Shown piece after piece: positions 58,241 through 64,000 of a DNA stretch of 64,000 bases (positions within the stretch are counted from its first letter, which is position 1; every line of letters starts with the position of its first letter). Location of the stretch: NCBI RefSeq assembly GCF_900104945.1, contig NZ_LT629736.1:2879001-2943000 (forward strand). The letters run 5' to 3'. Position numbers and translations under genes: made by a program. The stretch comes from Halopseudomonas xinjiangensis. Lineage in GTDB: Bacteria > Pseudomonadota > Gammaproteobacteria > Pseudomonadales > Pseudomonadaceae. The notes under the pieces were generated by a model that searched no databases, had not been told where the DNA came from, and saw only the letters and a list, made by a program, of their open reading frames with translations.

Positions 58241-59275
58241 TTACAGGCTATCCGCGCTTTTGGCTTTCTCGCGCGCGGCATCTTTGCTGACCAGCCCCTT
58301 GGCCACCAGGCTTTTCAGGCACATGTCGAGGGTCTGCATGCCGATGTTGCCACCGGTCTGGATCGCCGAGTACATCTGCGCGACCTTGTCTTCGCGGATC
58401 AGGTTACGGATCGCCGGGGTGCCAATCATGATTTCATGGGCAGCCACACGGCCGCCACCGATCTTCTTCAGCAGCGTCTGCGAGACGACGGCCTGCAATG
58501 ATTCTGAAAGCATCGAACGAACCATCGACTTTTCGTCGCCAGGGAACACGTCGACAACACGGTCGATGGTCTTGGCGGCCGACGTGGTGTGCAGGGTGCC
58601 GAATACCAGGTGACCGGTTTCCGCTGCCGTCAGGGCCAGCCGAATGGTCTCAAGGTCACGCATCTCGCCCACCAGGATGATGTCCGGGTCTTCACGCAGG
58701 GCCGAGCGCAGCGCTTCGGCAAAACCAAGAGTATCCTTGTGCACTTCGCGCTGATTGACCAGACACTTCTTCGATTCGTGAACGAACTCGATGGGGTCTT
58801 CGATGGTCAGGATATGGTGGTATTTGGTGCTGTTGATATAGTCGAGCATGGCGGCTAGCGTTGTCGACTTGCCGGAGCCGGTGGGGCCCGTTACCAGTAC
58901 CAGACCGCGCGGCACGTCGGAGATCTTCTTGAACACGTCGCCCATGCCGAGGTCTTCCATGGTCAGGACCTTGGACGGAATGGTACGAAACACGGCGCCA
59001 GCGCCACGGTTCTGATTGAACGCGTTGACACGGAAGCGAGCGACACCGGGCACTTCGAAGGAGAAGTCGGTTTCGAGGAACTCTTCGTAATCCTTGCGCT
59101 GCTTATCATTCATGATGTCGTAGATCAGCGCATGGACCTGCTTGTGCTCCATCGCCGGCACGTTGATCCGACGCACATCGCCATCCACACGAATCATGGG
59201 CGGCAATCCTGCCGAAAGATGCAAGTCCGACGCGCCCTGCTTGGCGCTGAAGGCCAACAACTCGGTAATATCCAT
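58241..59275 (-). CDS. pilT: Type IV pilus retraction ATPase PilT
   Basis: A 344-residue hexameric motor, the same length as P. aeruginosa PilT: MDITELLAFSAKQGASDLHL, Walker A TGPTGSGKSTTLAAM near residue 130, Asp box LTIEDPIEFVHESKK, Walker B ILVGEMRDLETIRLA, His box GTLHTTSAAKTIDRV and the AIRNLIRED motif near 285. It depolymerises pilus fibres for twitching. ATG 59275 is chosen by homology and has GGGGAA upstream; ATG 59287 lies four codons earlier. It is divergent from yggS. Confidence 0.98.
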   Translation of the reverse strand: MDITELLAFSAKQGASDLHLSAGLPPMIRVDGDVRRINVPAMEHKQVHALIYDIMNDKQRKDYEEFLETDFSFEVPGVARFRVNAFNQNRGAGAVFRTIPSKVLTMEDLGMGDVFKKISDVPRGLVLVTGPTGSGKSTTLAAMLDYINSTKYHHILTIEDPIEFVHESKKCLVNQREVHKDTLGFAEALRSALREDPDIILVGEMRDLETIRLALTAAETGHLVFGTLHTTSAAKTIDRVVDVFPGDEKSMVRSMLSESLQAVVSQTLLKKIGGGRVAAHEIMIGTPAIRNLIREDKVAQMYSAIQTGGNIGMQTLDMCLKSLVAKGLVSKDAAREKAKSADSL

Positions 59276-59354
59276 TGGGTTCCCCATTGCGCCCTGCGAG
59301 CATGTAGAATGCGGGGCAGGTTACATTCGATTGGCAAGGTGTCTAACGACAGTA

Positions 59355-60056
59355 ATGTCCACGATAGCAGAGAATATTGCAAACGTTCGTGAACGGATTC
59401 ACCGTGCTGTTGTCGCGTCTGACCGGCCAGCTGATTCGGTGACTTTGATGGCCGTCAGCAAGACCCGTCCGGCCAGCGCGATACGCGACGCCTGGGCCTC
59501 TGGCGTGCGCGATTTCGGCGAGAATTATCTTCAGGAAGCGCTCGACAAGATAGCTCAGCTCGACGAGCTGCCGCTGACCTGGCATTTCATCGGTCCGATC
59601 CAGTCGAACAAGACCAAACCCATCGCCGAACACTTCGACTGGGTGCATAGCGTGGACCGTATAAAGGTGGCCCGGCGTCTTTCGGAGCAGCGCCCTTCGC
59701 ACCTTCCTCCGCTGAACATATGCCTGCAGGTCAACATCAGCCGCGAGGCGAGCAAGTCAGGCGTGCTTCCCGAGGATGTCGCCGATCTCGCCGGCGAGGT
59801 TGCGGCACTACCCAACCTGGCGCTGCGCGGCCTGATGGCAATCCCTGCCCCGGCGCAGGACAGCGACAGCAGACGTGCACCGCTGGCCGTCTTGCGCGAG
59901 CTCATGGTCAGCATCGACCTGCCGCTCGACACGCTGTCGATGGGGATGAGCGACGACCTCACCGAAGCCGTACAGGAAGGCGCCACCATCGTGCGGATCG
60001 GCACCGCCCTGTTCGGCGAGCGCGACTACCCCACCACCACACACGAGCAAGGATAG
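59355..60056 (+). CDS. yggS: PLP homeostasis protein YggS/PROSC
   Basis: A 233-residue PLP-binding protein with a TIM-barrel fold: LMAVSKTRPASAIR (PLP Lys near 36), FGENYLQEALDKI, LTWHFIGPIQSNKTKPIAEH, WVHSVDRIKVARRL, and LSMGMSDDLTEAVQEGATIVR near the end. It controls free pyridoxal phosphate and amino-acid balance. It precedes proC by 4 bases, the common yggS-proC-yggT order. The in-frame extension upstream is antisense to pilT. Confidence 0.95.
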   Translation: MSTIAENIANVRERIHRAVVASDRPADSVTLMAVSKTRPASAIRDAWASGVRDFGENYLQEALDKIAQLDELPLTWHFIGPIQSNKTKPIAEHFDWVHSVDRIKVARRLSEQRPSHLPPLNICLQVNISREASKSGVLPEDVADLAGEVAALPNLALRGLMAIPAPAQDSDSRRAPLAVLRELMVSIDLPLDTLSMGMSDDLTEAVQEGATIVRIGTALFGERDYPTTTHEQG

Positions 60057-60060
60057 TTTC

Positions 60061-60879
60061 ATGAGCGCTCCGACCATCGGTTTCATCGGCGCTGGCAACA
60101 TGGCCACCAGCCTGATCGGCGGCATGTTGCAGCAGAACTTCAAGGCCTCGCGGATCATGGCCAGCGACCACAGCGTCGAACAGCGCGACAAGCTCGCCCG
60201 GCAATTCGGCATTCGCACCAGCGCAGACAACACCGAACTTGCGCGCGAGTGTGATGTGCTGGTCCTCGCGGTCAAGCCGCAGGGCATGCAGGCGGTCTGC
60301 CGCGCTCTGCCGAGTGAGCGCAAGGACGGCCAACTGGTCATATCCATCGCCGCCGGCATTTCCTGCCAAAGTCTGGGGCAATGGCTCGGAGAAGGTACCG
60401 CGCTGGTCCGTTGCATGCCCAATACGCCATCGCTGCGCCGTCAGGGTGTCTCCGGCCTGTTCGCGACCGAACAGGTCAACGAGGGGCAGAAACAGCTGGC
60501 GGAAAGCATCCTTAACGCCGTGGGCATCAGCCTGTGGCTCAGCGAAGAAGCGCAGATCGACGCGGTGACCGCTGTCTCCGGCAGCGGTCCGGCTTATTTC
60601 TTCTACCTGATCGAAGCCATGACCGCCGCTGGCGAACAGCTCGGCTTGCCCCGCGAGACCGCGGAGCGGCTGACGCTATTCACCGCGCTCGGCGCAGCCG
60701 ACATGGCGGTACACAGTGACGTCGATGCGGCAGAACTGCGGCGCCGGGTCAGTTCGCCCGGTGGCACCACCGAACAGGCTATCAACAGTTTTGCCCGGGA
60801 CGGCTTCCCGGAGATCATCGCCAGGGGCATGCAGGCTGCTGCGTCCCGCGGCGCCGAATTGTCACGGGAACTCGCGTAA
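60061..60879 (+). CDS. proC: Pyrroline-5-carboxylate reductase
   Basis: A 272-residue NAD(P)H enzyme making proline. N-terminal Rossmann motif IGFIGAGNMATSLIGGML, LVLAVKPQGM near 70, CMPNTPSLRRQGVSGLF near 118, and the C-terminal AVSGSGPAYFFYLIEAM and RRRVSSPGGTTEQAI active-site segments. Cotranscribed between yggS and yggT (gaps of 4 and 9 bases). Confidence 0.97.
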   Translation: MSAPTIGFIGAGNMATSLIGGMLQQNFKASRIMASDHSVEQRDKLARQFGIRTSADNTELARECDVLVLAVKPQGMQAVCRALPSERKDGQLVISIAAGISCQSLGQWLGEGTALVRCMPNTPSLRRQGVSGLFATEQVNEGQKQLAESILNAVGISLWLSEEAQIDAVTAVSGSGPAYFFYLIEAMTAAGEQLGLPRETAERLTLFTALGAADMAVHSDVDAAELRRRVSSPGGTTEQAINSFARDGFPEIIARGMQAAASRGAELSRELA

Positions 60880-60888
60880 GGAGACAAC

Positions 60889-61479
60889 ATGAACAATCTG
60901 AGCATGGCCGGCGTTTACGTCGTGCAGACACTTGGTAGCCTCTACCTGCTGATCGTACTGCTGCGTTTCATTTTCCAGTTGGTGCGCGCGGACTTCTACA
61001 ATCCGCTGTCGCAGTTCATCGTACGGGCGACTCAGCCGCTGGTAGTGCCGCTGCGCAAGGTGATTCCTGGCTTCCGCGGCGTCGATTTCGCCTCGCTGGT
61101 TCTGGCGATCATCGTGCAGATCGTGTTGATGGCGATCATCGTCAAGCTGATGGGCTATGCCCTGCCCGGCATGCTGCAATTGCTGGTGTGGTCGCTGATT
61201 GGCGTAACCGCGCTGTTCCTGAAGATCTTCTTTTTTGCGTTGATCATCAGCGTGATCCTGTCCTGGGTCGCGCCTGCCAGCCAAAACCCGGCAGCGCAGC
61301 TGGTGCATCAGCTCTGTGAACCGGTGCTGGCACCGATCCGCAAGATACTACCTTCCCTGGGAGGCCTGGATCTGTCGCCGATCTTCGCTTTCATCGCCCT
61401 GCGTCTGATCGACATGCTACTCATCGCCAACCTGGCCCAGGCCACCGGCATGCCGCGCGGCCTGACACTCGCTTTGTGA
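60889..61479 (+). CDS. yggT: YggT-family integral membrane protein
   Basis: A 196-residue protein with two copies of the YggT domain, each with two membrane helices: YLLIVLLRFIFQLVRADFYN / PLVVPLRKVIPGFRGVDFAS and ALIISVILSWVAPASQNPAA / EPVLAPIRKILPSLGGLDLS. The duplicated PLxxPxRKxxP-GGxDxS pattern is diagnostic. Function is uncertain; osmotic protection has been reported for E. coli YggT. Confidence 0.93.
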   Translation: MNNLSMAGVYVVQTLGSLYLLIVLLRFIFQLVRADFYNPLSQFIVRATQPLVVPLRKVIPGFRGVDFASLVLAIIVQIVLMAIIVKLMGYALPGMLQLLVWSLIGVTALFLKIFFFALIISVILSWVAPASQNPAAQLVHQLCEPVLAPIRKILPSLGGLDLSPIFAFIALRLIDMLLIANLAQATGMPRGLTLAL

Positions 61480-61528
61480 CGGATGCGGCGCTCGCTCGAG
61501 CGCCATGTTCATCAGCAGAACTACTCTG

Positions 61529-61849
61529 ATGTTTTATCGCTGGGAAGGCGACGAGCTCGTTCTCGAATGTCATTTGCAACCCGGTGCACGGCAGGAGGGA
61601 TTCGCCGGCGTGCACGGGGAGCGCCTGAAGATTCGCATCGCCGCGCCGCCGGTGGATGGCAAGGCCAACGACCGCTTGCTGGCTTTTCTGGCGGGCGCAT
61701 TCGATGTGCCGCGCACGCAGGTAAGACTGCTTCGCGGCGAGCGAAGCCGCCAGAAACGCGTAGCCGTTACCGCACCGGCCACTCTGCCCGTCGAACTGGG
61801 GATCAGCCGCCAGGAATATTGCGTCGCCCCGTCTCGCTCTTTAGACTGA
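61529..61849 (+). CDS. yggU: DUF167 family protein YggU
   Basis: A 106-residue small soluble protein: FYRWEGDELVLECHLQPGAR, LKIRIAAPPVDGKANDRLLAFLAGAF near residue 40, and VRLLRGERSRQKRVAV. The DUF167 core is complete, followed by a short extra C-terminal tail. ATG 61529 matches family starts; ATG 61505, eight codons earlier, is also possible, and neither has a good ribosome site. It follows yggT in the same operon. Confidence 0.9.
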   Translation: MFYRWEGDELVLECHLQPGARQEGFAGVHGERLKIRIAAPPVDGKANDRLLAFLAGAFDVPRTQVRLLRGERSRQKRVAVTAPATLPVELGISRQEYCVAPSRSLD

Positions 61850-61918
61850 CGCCTCGATCGTTGGCCGCATTTTCCTGCCCTGATCCTGCCGGCCAACCCA
61901 ATAAGGAACAGCTTCCCG

Positions 61919-63061
61919 ATGTCCCGATTTCCCGCTGATTCAGTCGGCCTGGTGACGCCGCAGTACCAGACCTTCGCCGAGCCGTTGCGCCTGGCATGTG
62001 GCAGGATGCTTGCCGGGTACGATCTGGTCTATGAAACCTACGGCGAATTGAACGCAAGGCGCAGCAACGCTGTGCTGATTTGTCATGCACTGTCGGGTCA
62101 CCACCATGCCGCAGGCTTTCACAGCGAAGACGAGCGCAAGCCCGGCTGGTGGGACGCCTGCATCGGACCCGGCAAGGCCATCGATACCAACCGGTTCTTC
62201 GTCGTCGCCTTGAATAACCTGGGCGGCTGCCACGGCTCCACCGGGCCCTGCAGCACCAACCCTGAAACCGGCAAGAGCTACGGCGCAAGCTTTCCGATAC
62301 TGACCGTGGAAGACTGGGTGAACAGTCAGGCATGCCTGGCCGACGTGCTTGGAATCGATACATGGGCCGCCGTGGTCGGGGGCAGTCTGGGCGGCATGCA
62401 GGCGCTGCAATGGACGATCAGCTACCCGCACCGGGTCCGTCACTGCATCGCCATCGCCACCGCACCCAAGCTGTCCGCCCAGAACATCGCATTCAACGAA
62501 GTCGCAAGGCAAGCGATCATCACCGACCCCGACTTTCATAATGGCGATTACGCCGCCTTCGGCGTCATCCCCAAGCGCGGCCTGATGCTTGCGCGCATGG
62601 TCGGACATATTACCTACCTGTCGGATGATTCGATGGGAGAGAAATTCGGTCGTGAGCTGCGTACCGACCGGCTCAATTACGACTTCACCAGCGTCGAGTT
62701 CCAGGTGGAAAGCTATCTGCGCTATCAGGGCCAGGAGTTTTCGGCGCGTTTCGATGCCAACACCTATCTGTTGATGACCAAGGCGCTGGATTATTTCGAC
62801 CCGGCCGAGGTCAACGGCGGCAATCTGGCGCAAACCCTGGAGCCGGTGCAGGCCCGCTTCCTGGTGGTGTCCTTCACGACCGACTGGCGCTTCTCGCCGG
62901 CGCGCTCGCGCGAGCTGGTCAACGGCTTGCTCGCGGCGCGCAAGGAAGTCAGCTACGTGGAGATAGAGGCGCCGCAGGGACATGACGCCTTTCTGCTGCC
63001 GATTCCGCGTTACGTCGCGGCGCTGAGTCGCTACATGAACCAGATCGAGGTGGACCGATGA
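61919..63061 (+). CDS. metX: Homoserine O-acyltransferase MetX
   Basis: A 380-residue alpha/beta hydrolase-fold acyltransferase for methionine synthesis: [14 protein letters not shown] near 59, [13 protein letters not shown] near 100, nucleophile elbow [14 protein letters not shown] (Ser about 155), late Asp in [14 protein letters not shown] and His in [12 protein letters not shown]. In pseudomonads MetX uses succinyl-CoA; the sequence alone does not settle acetyl versus succinyl here. AAGGAA precedes the ATG, and a GTTGGCCG / CGGCCAAC repeat lies in the short leader. It overlaps metW by 4 bases. Confidence 0.95.
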   Translation: MSRFPADSVGLVTPQYQTFAEPLRLACGRMLAGYDLVYETYGELNARRSNAVLICHALSGHHHAAGFHSEDERKPGWWDACIGPGKAIDTNRFFVVALNNLGGCHGSTGPCSTNPETGKSYGASFPILTVEDWVNSQACLADVLGIDTWAAVVGGSLGGMQALQWTISYPHRVRHCIAIATAPKLSAQNIAFNEVARQAIITDPDFHNGDYAAFGVIPKRGLMLARMVGHITYLSDDSMGEKFGRELRTDRLNYDFTSVEFQVESYLRYQGQEFSARFDANTYLLMTKALDYFDPAEVNGGNLAQTLEPVQARFLVVSFTTDWRFSPARSRELVNGLLAARKEVSYVEIEAPQGHDAFLLPIPRYVAALSRYMNQIEVDR

Positions 63062-63654
63062 GTTTGCGTGCCGATCTGCAGATCATCCAGCAGTGGATCC
63101 AGCCGGGCAGCCGGGTGCTCGACCTTGGCTGTGGTGAGGGCGAATTGCTGCGCTACCTGCGTGACGAGAAATCCGTGCAGGGCTACGGCCTGGAAATCGA
63201 CCCTGACAAGATCAATCGCTGCATCGAAACCGGGCTAAGCGTGATCGAACAGAACCTCGATCACAGCCTCGACAACTTCGCGGACGGCAGCTTCGACACC
63301 GTGGTCATGACCCAGTCGCTGCAGGCGTTGCATTACCCCGATCGGGTGCTGGAAGAGATGCTGCGCATCGGCCACGAAGGTATCCTCACGTTCCCCAACT
63401 TTGCGCACTGGCGCTGTCGCTGGTATCTGGGAACCAAGGGGCGGATGCCGGTATCCGAGTTCATGCCTTATACCTGGTACAACACACCGAACATTCACTT
63501 CTGCACCTTTCAGGACTTCGAAGACCTGTGTCGCAGCCGGAACATTCAGATTCTTGATCGCCTGGTGGTCGACCAGACTCATCGCAGCAGCCGGATCACC
63601 ACGCTGTGGCCGAACCTGCTCGGTGAAGTCGCGATCTACCGGGTCACTCGTTAG
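63058..63654 (+). CDS. metW: Methionine biosynthesis protein MetW
   Basis: A 198-residue SAM-methyltransferase-fold protein: [17 protein letters not shown] near residue 18, [40 protein letters not shown], and [20 protein letters not shown]. It is needed with MetX for methionine synthesis in some bacteria. The ATG overlaps the metX stop (ATGA). Confidence 0.95.
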   Translation: MSLRADLQIIQQWIQPGSRVLDLGCGEGELLRYLRDEKSVQGYGLEIDPDKINRCIETGLSVIEQNLDHSLDNFADGSFDTVVMTQSLQALHYPDRVLEEMLRIGHEGILTFPNFAHWRCRWYLGTKGRMPVSEFMPYTWYNTPNIHFCTFQDFEDLCRSRNIQILDRLVVDQTHRSSRITTLWPNLLGEVAIYRVTR

Positions 63655-63666
63655 AGGGAAAGCGCC

Positions 63667-64000
63667 ATGTTGCAAAAGATGATTTGCTCTCTGCTGTTGC
63701 TCGCATCCGCCGCCGCGGTCGGACAGGTGCAAACCCAACCGCAGCGCTTCGGCGATCTGCTGGTGCACTACAATCTGCTCAATAGCAGCTATCTCGATCC
63801 GGAGATCGCCGCCAATGCCGGCCTGGCTCGGGGCCCGACCCATGGTGTGCTGACCCTGCTCGTTCAACGGGACACCCCCGAAGGCAAAGTACCGGTCGAC
63901 GCTCGCGTAAGCGGCACCGTGAGCAACCTGCTGCAGCAGAGCCAACCGATCGAATTCATCCGTATACAGGAAGACGAGGCGATCTACTTCGTTGCTAACT
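63667..64000 (+). CDS. DUF4426 domain-containing exported protein, 5' part
   Basis: The first 111 codons are present before the window ends. A signal peptide (MICSLLLLASAAAVGQV) precedes QPQRFGDLLVHYNLLNSSYL and PEIAANAGLARGPTHGVL, the DUF4426 pattern. A GAGGGA ribosome site lies 7 bases before the ATG. It follows metW by 12 bases, the usual pseudomonad arrangement; function unknown. Confidence 0.9.
   Translation, partial: MLQKMICSLLLLASAAAVGQVQTQPQRFGDLLVHYNLLNSSYLDPEIAANAGLARGPTHGVLTLLVQRDTPEGKVPVDARVSGTVSNLLQQSQPIEFIRIQEDEAIYFVAN

Noticed and set aside
61860..61897. GTTGGCCG / CGGCCAAC inverted repeat in the metX leader as a riboswitch
   Set aside because: A simple 8-base stem with a 22-base loop; it lacks the conserved core of SAM riboswitches.

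Overview
The window reads as a chromosomal segment of a high-GC gammaproteobacterium of the Pseudomonadaceae (Pseudomonas sensu lato; a Halopseudomonas-type lineage is possible but not provable from sequence alone). Reasons: a complete Pil-Chp chemosensory cluster (pilGHIJK-chpABC) beside gshB and a tonB3-like gene, an algH(yqgE)-ruvX-pyrR-pyrB-pyrC' operon with a degenerate dihydroorotase, pilT/pilU, yggS-proC-yggT-metX-metW, typA-thiI-glnA-ntrBC with a sigma54/NtrC-controlled glnA promoter, and Pseudomonas-style REP sequences. No tRNA, rRNA, CRISPR array, insertion sequence or prophage gene was recognised.

Layout. 0-1.5 kb: the 5' end of an HxlR-type regulator facing an SDR oxidoreductase and a 2-hydroxychromene-2-carboxylate-isomerase-like protein, with two near-identical operator-like repeats between them. 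1.5-8.2 kb (minus strand): dtd and pip, an NnrU membrane protein, a multidomain META/MliC lipoprotein, a DUF924 protein, an OafA-type acyltransferase and a GlsB/YeaQ protein. 8.2-13.5 kb (plus): an iron-uptake block with a Fur-box-like site, an IutA-like TonB receptor, a FhuD-like binding protein and a fused FhuB permease, without an ATPase gene. 13.5-14.8 kb: YjaA-like, YfcE-like and YnfA genes. 14.8-20.2 kb: an accessory-looking stretch of exported proteins (cutinase/PETase-like hydrolase, orphan lipoprotein, trypsin-like protease with three C-terminal repeats, TIGR02285-type periplasmic protein). 20.3-29.9 kb: typA, thiI, glnA, a DUF4124 protein, ntrB, ntrC, trmL. 30.1-38.3 kb: qor, a FliL-like orphan, gshA, a thioesterase, tex, ompR-envZ. 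38.3-50.9 kb (minus): chpC, chpB, chpA, pilK, pilJ, pilI, pilH, pilG. 51.1-56.9 kb (plus): gshB, tonB, algH, ruvX, pyrR, pyrB, pyrC'. 57.0-59.3 kb (minus): pilU, pilT. 59.4-64 kb (plus): yggS, proC, yggT, yggU, metX, metW and the start of a DUF4426 gene cut by the window end.

How the genes work together: the retraction motors PilT/PilU and the Pil-Chp array form the type IV pilus twitching and surface-sensing system, and the adjacent TonB-like protein is probably functionally linked. NtrB/NtrC controls glnA through a sigma54 promoter that is clearly readable here. Both glutathione-synthesis genes (gshA, gshB) are present but unlinked. PyrB and the HxH-less PyrC' are expected to form the pseudomonad aspartate transcarbamoylase holoenzyme. 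MetX and MetW overlap and serve methionine synthesis. The most unusual material lies in the regulator-flanked module at the left end, the ATPase-less Fhu block, the 14.8-20.2 kb exported-protein stretch and the modified phosphotransfer domains of ChpA.
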